Shown: positions 45,522-53,321, counted from the first letter of the stretch. The stretch is DNA of 54,583 bases from an uncultured Gemmatimonadota bacterium (GCA_903910555.1 CAIVZZ010000023.1:1-54583); one strand, 5' to 3'. The notes: generated by a model from the sequence alone, not told the origin. Translations and numbers: made by a program.

Positions 45522-46621
45522 AGCCGGCGGTGCGCATGACATCGCTCGTTGCGTTCGGCGCGCTTCTGCCGGCCGCTGCAGGCGCGCAATCACTCGAGCG
45601 CCGCATTGCCTCGGCCGGAGATTCGCCGGTGCAGTTCCACTTCGCCGCGCGTGAAGGCGTGTGCGGCAACGGGAAAACATATTTTCGTACAGAAGACGAC
45701 AACTGGTACGGCACGTTTTATGGCGGCGGCGACGGCAACAGGAATGATCCGTGCGTGAATGGCCCGGTGCGCGTCGTCATCACACGTGCGGGCAAGGATG
45801 TCGTCAGAGTTGAGACGTACATCGGCCCGATCCCGGCCGACGCCGCGCCCGCGCAGGAACTCGGCGCGGTACCCGTGAAAGAGGCCGTCGCGTATCTGCT
45901 GAATGTTGCTTCGACGAGCGATGGGCGGCCTGCGCGAGATGCGCTAACGCCGGCGATGGCGGCCGACAGCAGCGTCGTCACGCCAACGCTGCTCCAGATA
46001 GCGAAGGACCAGTCGCGCAGCCGCGACATTCGCCGCAGTGCGATCACCTGGCTCGCCCGCCGGCGGGATGAAAAGGGTGGCGTCGGTGCCTCCGGAATTG
46101 CGAAGGCGCTCGATCAACTCGTGCGCGATCGCGCGGAGAGTGAAACGATCCGCTCGCAGGCGCTTGGCAACATCTCGCGCTTCGATCGCGGTGAGGGAAT
46201 TCCAGTGTTGATGGGATTCGCCGGCGACAACGACAAATGGCTCGCACGCCAGGCGTTTCAGACGCTGTCGCGTTCAGGCGATCCGCGCGCGAGGCAGTTC
46301 GTACGCGAACAGGTGAAGCGCACTGATCTAGATGAAGACAGCAGGGTCGAAGCGATTCGCGGAATAGGCGACGACTACTCGACCGGTGCCGACATCAAAC
46401 TGCTGCGTGAGCTCTACCCGACGCTCGACAGCGACAAAGAGCGCGACGCCATCATTTCGACGGTTGCAAATGCAGGCGGCAGCGACAATGCGAATTGGCT
46501 GCTGGATATTGCGAAATCAAAAACCGAACCAGCCGGCCGCCGCCGCCGCGCGGTGTCGCTGCTGACGAAGTACGACGACGCGCGCGTGAAAGAGGCGCTG
46601 AAGGGACTCATCAACCCGTAG
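45518..46621 (+). CDS. Second exported HEAT-repeat protein
   Basis: 367 residues with a signal peptide (VAFGALLPAAAGAQ). The N-terminal part has paired Cys (EGVCGNGK, RNDPCVNGP). HEAT-like units follow (SRDIRRSAITWLARRRDEKG, WLARQAFQTLSRSGDPRAR, RRRRAVSLLTKYDDARVKEAL). It is coupled to the preceding HEAT gene by an ATGA overlap and closed by a long hairpin. Probably a partner of the upstream HEAT protein in the envelope. Confidence 0.82.
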   Translation: MKPAVRMTSLVAFGALLPAAAGAQSLERRIASAGDSPVQFHFAAREGVCGNGKTYFRTEDDNWYGTFYGGGDGNRNDPCVNGPVRVVITRAGKDVVRVETYIGPIPADAAPAQELGAVPVKEAVAYLLNVASTSDGRPARDALTPAMAADSSVVTPTLLQIAKDQSRSRDIRRSAITWLARRRDEKGGVGASGIAKALDQLVRDRAESETIRSQALGNISRFDRGEGIPVLMGFAGDNDKWLARQAFQTLSRSGDPRARQFVREQVKRTDLDEDSRVEAIRGIGDDYSTGADIKLLRELYPTLDSDKERDAIISTVANAGGSDNANWLLDIAKSKTEPAGRRRRAVSLLTKYDDARVKEALKGLINP

Positions 46622-46626
46622 CCGCA

Positions 46627-46665
46627 ACAACAGTCGCGCTGAACTTTGCTCAGCGCGACTGTTGT
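46627..46665. terminator. 16-bp-stem bidirectional hairpin terminator
   Basis: ACAACAGTCGCGCTGA pairs perfectly with TCAGCGCGACTGTTGT around a 7-base loop. The minus-strand gene from the right ends inside the right arm: its TGA stop occupies 46650-46652. No long T tract follows, so termination may rely on the stem strength. Confidence 0.8.
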
Positions 46666-47327
46666 CCTGCGGCCGCCGCGCAAAGACTCTGCTTGAGCGG
46701 CGGCAGCCATGCCGTCTCACGCCGAAGATCCACATGCGTCGAATCTTCGAGATGTACGGGAACGAGTTTGCCGTCGGGACCTGCGTGCAGCACGGTGCCG
46801 TAGATCTGTCCGCGTCCTGCGCGCACGCGTGTACGATCCTCGAGCATCGCGGTCTCGGTCTCGAATCCCTCGCCGAGTCCGGCTTCCATGAAGTGATGCA
46901 TGCCGCCGTTCTCGAGCGTGGAATCACTCAGCAGCAGCAGGAACGCGGCATGAGCGCCCGCTGCGCCGACCACCCCGCGCGTTGGAAATGCCGCGCCGCG
47001 CGCCATCATCGGTTTGAGAATCGCCGCAGCCGCCGGATCTGACTTCGCATCGAGCGTCGTCCATCCGAACTCGACTGGTGCAGCTTTCGAAGGATCGAGT
47101 CCTGCGGCCTTGATGATCTGCTGGCGCAGCGTGTCGTTCGTCCACTCGTGCTTGGAATCGTCGAGCCATGCGCGCTGATCTTTGAACCACTGCATGGTCG
47201 TGTCCGGCATCGTGCAGCTGGTGCCCTTGGCGGCGTTCGTCGTCTTCTTTGCCTGAGCTTGGAGCGAGACCGCAGAAAGTGCGATCGCGACGACCGCGGC
47301 GCCGACCTTCATCGTTGAGTATCTCAT
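46650..47327 (-). CDS. Small secreted protein, tentatively DUF6624-like
   Basis: 225 residues from ATG 47327, overlapping the upstream gene stop as ATGA. A signal peptide ends near SLQAQA. The body has WFKDQRAWLDDSKHEWTNDTLRQQI and FPTRGVVGAAGAHAAFLLLLS, then MLEDRTRVRAGRGQIYGT and C-terminal LRRETAWLPPLKQSLC. This pattern recalls the DUF6624 family, but the assignment is from memory of the layout only. Secreted; function unknown. Confidence 0.65.
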   Translation of the reverse strand: MRYSTMKVGAAVVAIALSAVSLQAQAKKTTNAAKGTSCTMPDTTMQWFKDQRAWLDDSKHEWTNDTLRQQIIKAAGLDPSKAAPVEFGWTTLDAKSDPAAAAILKPMMARGAAFPTRGVVGAAGAHAAFLLLLSDSTLENGGMHHFMEAGLGEGFETETAMLEDRTRVRAGRGQIYGTVLHAGPDGKLVPVHLEDSTHVDLRRETAWLPPLKQSLCAAAAGQQSR

Positions 47328-48058
47328 TTGGCCATCGGGGTCACGGTGAACATGTCGTACTCGGCCATCGTGTCCGTTTTCGCCCAGAGACCGACCTTTC
47401 CGTTGACCGGTTCCTTGAGATCGTACTCGATCAGAAGTTTTCCATCGAGAGCCGCGGTGAACTTGATTCCGTGGACGGCCATCTTGATCTCGTGCCAGGT
47501 GCCGAGCTCGAGTGGCACGTTCTCCGTGCCGCGCTTCGTGAAATTCCTTTTTCCGTTCGTGTACGTCCACAGCACGAGATTGTCTTCGGTGCCGTTGTAG
47601 CGCACGCAGAGCCAGTCGCCATTGGGTTTCAGATTGAACATGATCCCCTGTGCGCGATCGAGCGCGCCGCCGATCATCTTGAACTTCACGGAGATCTCAC
47701 CGTTCTCGAAGTTCGGAATGTCCTTCGCCACCGCGGTCGGGTAGTAGGCGAATGCGGCGACGTTGTCGATGAAATCTTCGTTGCGCGCGCCATAGATTTG
47801 CCGCGCTTTGTCGGCGAGTCCGCCGGCCGGCTGGCCGCGCTTCCATTTCCGCCCGTCGACCATGACGACTTTCTTGCCGTCGTCCTGCGTGATGACCCAG
47901 TCGCCGACGATCGGCACGAACGACTTCGGCTCGGCGCCGACTTTATCGGCCGCTTTCAGCGCGACGATGGTGGGTGCCTGCGCCATAACCGGCGCGGCAG
48001 CGACCGCGATCAAAAACGCGGACGCGGCGAGAGAGCGTAAACGGGCCATCAAAATCAT
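47324..48058 (-). CDS. Secreted DUF1080/concanavalin-like domain protein
   Basis: 244 residues, or 241 from ATG 48049. The signal peptide ends near PVMAQ. One beta-jelly-roll domain includes FENGEISVKFKMIGGALDRAQGIMFNL and LGTWHEIKMAVHGIKFTAALDGKLLIEYDL, then GKVGLWAKTDTMAEYDMFTV, as in DUF1080 and LamG-like carbohydrate-binding folds. It probably binds or hydrolyses a sugar polymer outside the cell; catalytic residues cannot be named. It is coupled to the downstream gene. Confidence 0.78.
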   Translation of the reverse strand: MILMARLRSLAASAFLIAVAAAPVMAQAPTIVALKAADKVGAEPKSFVPIVGDWVITQDDGKKVVMVDGRKWKRGQPAGGLADKARQIYGARNEDFIDNVAAFAYYPTAVAKDIPNFENGEISVKFKMIGGALDRAQGIMFNLKPNGDWLCVRYNGTEDNLVLWTYTNGKRNFTKRGTENVPLELGTWHEIKMAVHGIKFTAALDGKLLIEYDLKEPVNGKVGLWAKTDTMAEYDMFTVTPMAK

Positions 48059-48121
48059 CTCCGACAGGGGGGGCTGAATGAAAATGTATGCCGCCTGTCG
48101 GCCATTGTCATTCCCCTGACA

Positions 48122-49276
48122 TCAATATTTTGGCACGCTCGGATCGACTTCGTCACTCCAGCGGAGAATTCCGCCGGCAAGATTCCACACACGAGTGAAG
48201 CCAGCGGCCTGAAGCTGGCGCAGCACCTTACCGCTGCGCATTCCGCTTCGGCACTGCACGACAATATCCCGGTTGCGATCGAGTTCGGAGCTCGCCTCGG
48301 GGAACTCACCCATCGGGATCAAGCGCGCTCCCGGAATCCGCGCGAAATCCCACTCGTTCTGTTCACGCACGTCGATCAAATCGACATCGCCGGCTCGCAA
48401 ACGCTCTGCGAGTTCGATCGGGGTGATCTCGGGCATCTCGCCGGCCGCGCTCATGGCTGCGGCTGCCTGCGGAATTCCACAAAATTGGTCATAGTCGATG
48501 AGCTCCGTGATTTCGCGGGTACCGCACGCAGGGCATGCGGGATTCTTGCGGACGTTGACCGAGCGGAACTGCGCGGCGAGTGCGTCAACGAGCAACAGTC
48601 GTCCAACGAGCGGATCGCCGATTCCAATGATCAACTTGATCGCTTCGGTAGCCTGGATCGTGCCGATCAGTCCGGGGAGTACGCCGAGCACTCCACCTTC
48701 CGCGCAGCTCGGCACCGTTCCCGGCGGCGGCGGTTCCGGAAAGAGACAGCGATAGCACGGGCCGTCCTTTGCGGAGAATACCGACGCCTGACCTTCGAAG
48801 CGAAAAATAGATCCATAGACATTCGGCTTGCCGAGCAGCACGCACGCGTCGTTGACGAGATAGCGCGTGGGGAAGTTGTCGGTGCCGTCGACGACGAGAT
48901 CGTACTGGCGGATAATGTCGAGCGCGTTGTTCGACGTGAGCGCCGTTTCGTACGTCGTGAGCTCGACGTGCGGATTGATGTCGGCAATCGTGTCGCGCGC
49001 GGACTCGAGCTTGGAGCGGCCGATGTCCTTGGTGCCATGCAGAATCTGCCGCTGGAGATTCGTGACATCGACGACGTCGAAGTCCACCAGACCGATGTGG
49101 CCGACACCGGCAGCAGCGAGATAGAGCGCGACGGGGGATCCGAGCCCGCCCGCGCCCACAATCAAAACACGCGCGGCTTTGAGCTTCCGCTGTCCCTCGA
49201 CGCCGACGCTCGGAATGATCAGGTGTCGTGCGTACCTGCTGATTTCGTCGCGCGCGAGATCGGGGAGCATTTGCAA
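48122..49276 (-). CDS. moeB: MoeB/ThiF adenylyltransferase fused to rhodanese
   Basis: 384 residues. The adenylation domain (1-265) has VLIVGAGGLGSPVAL, RQILHGTKDIGRSK, VVDGTDNFPTRYLVND, zinc-binding pairs (CYRC and CPACG near 250) and the active-site Cys in PSCAEGGVLG. The C-terminal rhodanese domain (285-384) has VDLIDVREQNEWDF and active-site loop QCRSGMRSG near 340. It adenylates the C-terminus of a ubiquitin-like carrier (MoaD, ThiS or similar) and can supply sulfur through the rhodanese. No moa/thi partner is in view, so the carrier is open. Confidence 0.93.
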   Translation of the reverse strand: MQMLPDLARDEISRYARHLIIPSVGVEGQRKLKAARVLIVGAGGLGSPVALYLAAAGVGHIGLVDFDVVDVTNLQRQILHGTKDIGRSKLESARDTIADINPHVELTTYETALTSNNALDIIRQYDLVVDGTDNFPTRYLVNDACVLLGKPNVYGSIFRFEGQASVFSAKDGPCYRCLFPEPPPPGTVPSCAEGGVLGVLPGLIGTIQATEAIKLIIGIGDPLVGRLLLVDALAAQFRSVNVRKNPACPACGTREITELIDYDQFCGIPQAAAAMSAAGEMPEITPIELAERLRAGDVDLIDVREQNEWDFARIPGARLIPMGEFPEASSELDRNRDIVVQCRSGMRSGKVLRQLQAAGFTRVWNLAGGILRWSDEVDPSVPKY

Positions 49277-49311
49277 TACTTGTCGCGGTTGAGGCTTGGC
49301 GCTCCGCTCCG

Positions 49312-49842
49312 TCAGCGTGGCGACAAACGGAGCGGCGTGCCGGCGTTCACGACCGCGAGCATCATTTGATCGAAGAGGCTCGCGGCCGGTGTCCCGGCCT
49401 TGTACGGGTTGCTGCCGGCGAGCGAGAGCACGAACACGTCGTCTCCACGCTCTTTGATTTTCACGCCGATTGCAGGGCCCGGACGCGCCGCTGCCTTAAC
49501 CCAAGCGGCTTGGCTGAAAATCCGGATCGCGAGCAGGGTGCGTGGCTCGACTTTCCATGCCTTATCGGGCTTAAAGCGAAAGTCGATGGTCATGCGCGAC
49601 CCGAACGTCGTATCCGCGTGCGGAAATACGAGGTAGTTCCCCTTCCATACCGGCGGAAAATCGACGCCGACCTTGCCCTCGGCGCTCTCATAGTGATCGA
49701 GGCTCTCGGCGGATCCGGCGATGACATCGGCGGCGGTGACATCACCCTTTTTGGTCGCCGGGCGCTCGCCGCAGGCCGCCGTCGCCAGAACGAGCGCCAT
49801 CGCGCACAAAAGAGAGCCATTTAGGGGTCGTAACACGCTCAT
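49312..49842 (-). CDS. Unknown lipoprotein
   Basis: 176 residues from ATG 49842 (MSVLRPLNG); ATG 49854 is an alternative. The lipobox ATAACGE directs lipid attachment. The mature part has VGVDFPPVWKGNYLVFPHADTTFGSRMTIDFRFKPDKAWK and VVNAGTPLRLSPR, a beta-rich protein that I do not recognise. It ends 35 bases before the moeB start and may be in one operon with it. Confidence 0.68.
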   Translation of the reverse strand: MSVLRPLNGSLLCAMALVLATAACGERPATKKGDVTAADVIAGSAESLDHYESAEGKVGVDFPPVWKGNYLVFPHADTTFGSRMTIDFRFKPDKAWKVEPRTLLAIRIFSQAAWVKAAARPGPAIGVKIKERGDDVFVLSLAGSNPYKAGTPAASLFDQMMLAVVNAGTPLRLSPR

Positions 49843-49947
49843 TTTCTCCGCCACCTTGAGGGATAGCGGGAACCTATCGTGGGGCGGCAGGGGGCGCTAC
49901 GAGGCGGTTTGGGGCCGGGGCTCAAGACTCGGAGGCCGGTGACCGAT

Positions 49948-49994
49948 TATAATTGATAGACGAATCCCGGCCCAGAACGTGGCGCCGGGATTCG
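49948..49994 (+). promoter_or_regulatory. tRNA-Asn promoter -10 box and leader hairpin
   Basis: TATAAT at 49948-49953 is a consensus -10 box. A perfect 11-bp inverted repeat, CGAATCCCGGC (49961-49971) and GCCGGGATTCG (49984-49994), lies between it and the tRNA, inside the likely 5' leader. No -35 consensus is visible 17 bases upstream. Confidence 0.6.
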
Positions 49995-50000
49995 CGTCGA

Positions 50001-50065
50001 TGGGGTGTAGCTCAATTGGCAGAGCATCGCACTGTTAATGCGACGGTTGGTGGTTCGAGTCCACC
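50001..50065 (+). tRNA. tRNA-Asn(GTT), 3' acceptor strand missing
   Basis: The positions follow canonical tRNA numbering: acceptor TGGGGTG (50001-50007), D arm GCTC/GAGC, anticodon stem TCGCA/TGCGA with loop CTGTTAA (anticodon GTT), variable CGGTT, and T arm GGTGG/CCACC with TTCGAGT. The expected 3' strand CACCCCA plus discriminator is replaced by CGCAGTTA. Only the innermost three positions can pair, so the cloverleaf cannot close. The sequence switches to integrase-element DNA at the end of the T arm. It is the remains of an attachment site rather than a working tRNA as it stands. Confidence 0.85.
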
Positions 50066-51349
50066 CGCAGTTATGCGTAACGCTGTGCGACCCTTTGGGT
50101 TTGCACGGCGCTTTGCATTTCCATGAATGAGTGTGAGAACTGGCTTGGTAGCCAGAGTGGTAGCCACTTGTGCGGCATCCTCGACTTTTTTTGCCGCTTC
50201 AATTGCCTTCGCGTCATTCGCAGTGGCGATCTTTTCCCACTTTGCAACTTCTTCCCCATCCGGCACAAACCTACCGTAGACCTGTGTTACCATCGCGGTG
50301 TTGCAGTGGCCTAGTTGCCGTGCGACGATTTCGGCGGGTGTCCCTGCTCGCAGCGCACGAACGGCGTAGGTGTGGCGATGATCGCGCTGGGTATAGTTCT
50401 CGATGCCGAGGAGTTCGCACGCGGTTTCATGGCTCTTTCGAGCGCGCTCAACTGTCATCGCCGGAAAAAGAAGATCACTAGGCCCTAGAAGCAGGATGTC
50501 GGCCTCCATAATCTGCCATGCCCATTCTGCAACCGTGACTACCCTATCGCGGTTGTGATTCTTTGTGCCGGGAGCGCGAAACCGCTTGGTCTCTATGTCG
50601 AGATCCTTTCGCCTCAACGGAAACGCGCTCGATACGTCGATGCCCGTGCCCGCGAGTAACGCCGCAAAAGAACGGAACGGCTCGTCTTGGGCCTCAACCA
50701 ACTTGCGAAGCTCGACAATTTCGAGGTATTGAATCCTCGGCCGATTGGACGGCGGAGCCTTAAGATCGCGCAGCGGGTTGTGCGGCAGGATCTTATGGCG
50801 AACTAAGTGCGCGGCGAACTGCGACAACGCAGCATGAGCTTTTCGCTTGGTCGGAGACATGATGGCTTTTCGCTCCGACGAAGGCGATCCGGCCTTTTGC
50901 TTGATCGGTCGGCGTCCGTCGTAATTCGTGATGAACGAGTCGAGCGTTGATACCGTGAACAGCGAGCACGGAAACGGCTCGCCCTCGGGCATAAGCAGGC
51001 GAAGCTTATGCCTGTAGTTTTCAATCGTACTGGGCGAAACGTGGTCACTGTGCCGCTTCAAAAACAATTCGATGAATGGTTCGATGTCCACGTCGGCGAG
51101 TGAGGTGCGGAGTGCCGGGAGATTCTCCGCGTTCCAATAGTCATACAGCGTGCCTATTGAGAGGCTTCCGTCCGCCACGCGGTCGAGCAGGGAATCTCTC
51201 TTGCCCTTCGGGCCGAGATCCAGAATCATGCGCTCGAATCGCTTTGCCGTTGGTTCGTGAGTCGTGCCCGTCGAAATACGCTTCCGGAGGCCATTGCCTG
51301 TCGGAAGGGTAACCAGCCATGTCTTACGTTTTCCGTTTCTGTATGGCAT
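50012..51349 (-). CDS. Tyrosine-type site-specific integrase
   Basis: 445 residues. The core includes RNPLRDLKAPPSNRP-like linkers, then AALLAGTGIDVSSAFPLRRKDLD (first catalytic box), QRDHRHTYAVRALRAGTP (box II, near 322), ARQLGHCNTAMVTQVYGRF (GH and nucleophile Tyr near 356). The usual first Arg in TGLRxSE is Asp, and the box II His is Arg; both may be subfamily traits. The N-terminus (SPSTIENYRHKLRLLM) is the core-binding domain. The last 19 codons (TAGGLEPPTVALTVRCSAN) are the antisense of the tRNA-Asn gene, so the stop lies within it. This is the integration enzyme of the element. Its ATG follows the upstream gene stop by three bases. Confidence 0.9.
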   Translation of the reverse strand: MPYRNGKRKTWLVTLPTGNGLRKRISTGTTHEPTAKRFERMILDLGPKGKRDSLLDRVADGSLSIGTLYDYWNAENLPALRTSLADVDIEPFIELFLKRHSDHVSPSTIENYRHKLRLLMPEGEPFPCSLFTVSTLDSFITNYDGRRPIKQKAGSPSSERKAIMSPTKRKAHAALSQFAAHLVRHKILPHNPLRDLKAPPSNRPRIQYLEIVELRKLVEAQDEPFRSFAALLAGTGIDVSSAFPLRRKDLDIETKRFRAPGTKNHNRDRVVTVAEWAWQIMEADILLLGPSDLLFPAMTVERARKSHETACELLGIENYTQRDHRHTYAVRALRAGTPAEIVARQLGHCNTAMVTQVYGRFVPDGEEVAKWEKIATANDAKAIEAAKKVEDAAQVATTLATKPVLTLIHGNAKRRANPKGRTALRITAGGLEPPTVALTVRCSAN

Positions 51350-51352
51350 GGG

Positions 51353-51595
51353 TTAGTTCCTTCCTCGCTGGTTCATCGCCCAGCCCAGAACTTCGGACCG
51401 TACGTATCGAACTAGATGTCTGCCTTGGGGTCCGTTGCCCTGAAGTAGAAGCTTGGGGGCACCCGAATCTCGAAGATAACGACTGCTAACGCCCAAGAGT
51501 CTGGCCGCATCCTCCTGACATAGGATTTCGGATGGAACTGCGGGTCCTACGATGTCTGTCGGAGTTTCCTCCTGTGTAAATGTTTTGTCCGTCAT
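51353..51595 (-). CDS. Excisionase-like small HTH protein
   Basis: 80 residues. ILCQEDAARLLGVSSRYLRDSGAP is a winged helix-turn-helix of the excisionase/MerR-like (HTH_17) type, and RYVRSEVLGWAMN is the usual tail. Such proteins direct the integrase toward excision or regulate it. It is immediately upstream of the integrase with only three bases between stop and start, so it is almost certainly co-transcribed. Confidence 0.8.
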   Translation of the reverse strand: MTDKTFTQEETPTDIVGPAVPSEILCQEDAARLLGVSSRYLRDSGAPKLLLQGNGPQGRHLVRYVRSEVLGWAMNQRGRN

Positions 51596-52259
51596 AAAAA
51601 AGTACTCCTTTGGTTCTACGAAACTCTTGTTTTCATAGCGTCCGGTGATTGGTTCTCGTAGTGATCATTTGTCACTTAGCGAGGGTGAAACATTTCACGG
51701 CTGGATCGTGAAAAAAACAACGACGCCCGGTACCAGCAGTCCGAGCGATGATTTTGCCCAGAGTCATAACGTCTGCAAAAATCAACAAAAAATTTCCAAA
51801 ATCTTTTTTTCCCAAACACCGCTCAGAAAAAAATTCTGTCCTTCGAACACACAGGCATGCCCCCTTGTCGGGGATATGCCGATTGCTTGCGTCCGTAATC
51901 TCATATGCCCCTCTGGTGACTTCTTCGATGCGGTCGGTTTCTCCGGCATCGAGGCACAAAAAAAATGGCCCCGGTGTTGGAGGTCATTGGCCACGAACTA
52001 ATCGTTGGTCTTCGCCGCTTCACTTGCCGTTTTATCTTATCCTGAAGTATACGCAAATGGTAGGCGTTTGTCAAGTGCAAATAGCTGATTCATATGACGT
52101 TACAGGCTCTTATCTCATGAATTTTCTAGGGTTTAATATTTACCCCTTCTCAAGTGACTGTGTGCCAATGCATTGTCTCCTGAAATTCTCGCCGGTCACG
52201 AGACGCCGAGCGAATTCTGAGTGCGAGATTTCTCCTTCACCGCCCTGCGCGAACGGTGT
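51596..52259. other. 664-base stretch without a convincing gene
   Basis: The composition is more AT-rich than the chromosome, with A8-type runs at 51783-51835 and near 51960. A 27-base hairpin lies at 51854-51880 (GGCAT/ATGCC outer arms, CCCC/GGGG inner arms). Open frames exist on both strands (51672-51959 minus is the least bad, 95 codons), but none has a ribosome site or a recognisable fold. It may hold attachment-site arm sequences or the remains of lost genes. Confidence 0.5.
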
Positions 52260-52949
52260 CTAGAAGGCGCTTCGCCCTTCGGGTGATCGAGCCACTCGCA
52301 GAACTTGAGCAGCCGACCACACTCCGCCGCGTCTGGCTGGCAGAGATCGTTTGTTCAGCACATTCGCCGCCTCGGCCAGAGTTCGACCATCTGCGAGGAT
52401 CGTGCGGACGATAGGAGCCACGTCCTTCGTCCACTGGAGACTCAACTTCTTCCGGCTCGTTGCACTGGCGGTCGTGCCCATTAGTCGCGCACGGTTCGTC
52501 AAATTCTCAGGCTTCCCAAGCTTGGTGCCTCTGGCCTTCGCGGCGGCCAGCGCTGCCTTGGTGCGATTGGAGATCATGCGTGTCTCCTCCTCCGCAACGA
52601 CTGCCATGATTCCAATCGTGAATTTCGATGCGGAAGGCAAATCGCAGAAAATCAGATCGACACCACTTTCCGCGACTTCGAGAAGGAAGCGGGCGTTTCG
52701 GCTTAGGCGGTCGACTTTTGCAACTACCAGACTCGCGCCGCGTATTCTGCACTCCGCGAGGGCCTTGGCCAGTTCCGGTCGGTCGGAGCGCCGTCCTGAT
52801 TCCACCTCTAGGTGTTCGGCGATGAGTTTCCACCGGCCACCGTTGAGATATGCCTCCACGGCCTTACGCTGTGCTTCGAGGCCTAATCCCGACCGTCCTT
52901 GCTTTGCGGTCGAACAGCGCAGATAGCTCACGAATTTCCCTTCAGCCAT
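52260..52949 (-). CDS. Serine recombinase (resolvase/invertase family)
   Basis: 229 residues, ATG 52949 preceded by GGAGG. The catalytic Ser13 is in YLRCSTAKQGRSGLGLEAQ. The Arg pair and helix of LVVAKVDRLSRNARFLLEV follow, then the E-helix (GIMAVVAEEETRMISNRTKAALAAAKARG) and a C-terminal DNA-binding part (DGRTLAEAANVLNKRSLPARRGGVWS). It cuts and rejoins DNA through a phosphoserine link, for resolution or inversion. It sits inside the element, divergent from the RHH gene across the palindrome. Confidence 0.9.
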   Translation of the reverse strand: MAEGKFVSYLRCSTAKQGRSGLGLEAQRKAVEAYLNGGRWKLIAEHLEVESGRRSDRPELAKALAECRIRGASLVVAKVDRLSRNARFLLEVAESGVDLIFCDLPSASKFTIGIMAVVAEEETRMISNRTKAALAAAKARGTKLGKPENLTNRARLMGTTASATSRKKLSLQWTKDVAPIVRTILADGRTLAEAANVLNKRSLPARRGGVWSAAQVLRVARSPEGRSAF

Positions 52950-52961
52950 GTTCGCCTCCAG

Positions 52962-53001
52962 TATTTCATTTACAAGAACGAGCGGTCATGTCAATGAAAT
53001 A
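52962..53001. repeat. 9-bp inverted repeat upstream of the serine recombinase
   Basis: TATTTCATT (52962-52970) pairs with AATGAAATA (52993-53001), 22 bases apart, just upstream of the recombinase start. This spacing and position suit a resolvase binding site (res) or an operator. Confidence 0.6.
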
Positions 53002-53040
53002 TCCTGCATACGGGAAATCAAGTGGGCACATTGGAACTAC

Positions 53041-53103
53041 ATTGTAGCCACACGCTTCTAGGAAACCCTATCTATTGTGTGATTGTCCTAGTGTGGCTAC
53101 AAT
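53041..53103. promoter_or_regulatory. Long inverted repeat carrying a -10 box on each arm
   Basis: ATTGTAGCCACAC (53041-53053) is repeated inverted as GTGTGGCTACAAT (53091-53103). CTAGGA (53058-53063) and TCCTAG (53086-53091) give a second nested pair. The right arm ends in TACAAT (53098-53103), preceded 17 bases upstream by TTGTGT (53075-53080), a plausible promoter for the RHH gene. The left arm is the mirror image and could serve the recombinase side. It looks like an operator that shuts both directions. Confidence 0.65.
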
Positions 53104-53111
53104 AGGCCACC

Positions 53112-53321
53112 ATGAAAAAACAACGGAGACGCCCGAAGAGGGCAGAGAAGGCCATCAAAGCGCGGAAAGAGGAGATCGTCAGATTCCGAGTCACTGACGA
53201 GCAAAAGAAGTCTTTGGTGTCGGCGTCAGAGAAGGAGGGACTCGACGTGTCGGCATGGCTTCGACAACTCGCCCTACGAGCCGCTGGCGCGCTGGCACCG
53301 GGGAGGAAAAGGCCGTTCTAG
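53112..53321 (+). CDS. Ribbon-helix-helix-type DNA-binding protein
   Basis: 69 residues: a very basic N-terminus (KKQRRRPKRAEKAIKARK), then EIVRFRVTDEQKKSLVSASEKEGLDVSAWLRQLALRAAG, a normal RHH shape with beta strand and two helices as in CopG/MobC-like proteins. It is a likely repressor or relaxosome accessory protein. ATG 53112 is eight bases after the palindromic promoter, so the leader is nearly absent. Its last codons overlap a resolvase remnant in another frame. Confidence 0.75.
   Translation: MKKQRRRPKRAEKAIKARKEEIVRFRVTDEQKKSLVSASEKEGLDVSAWLRQLALRAAGALAPGRKRPF

Noticed and set aside
51672-51959. A 95-codon minus-strand frame in the spacer
   Set aside because: There is no Shine-Dalgarno sequence, and its start lies beside a T8 run. 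No domain is visible, and a plus-strand frame overlaps it.
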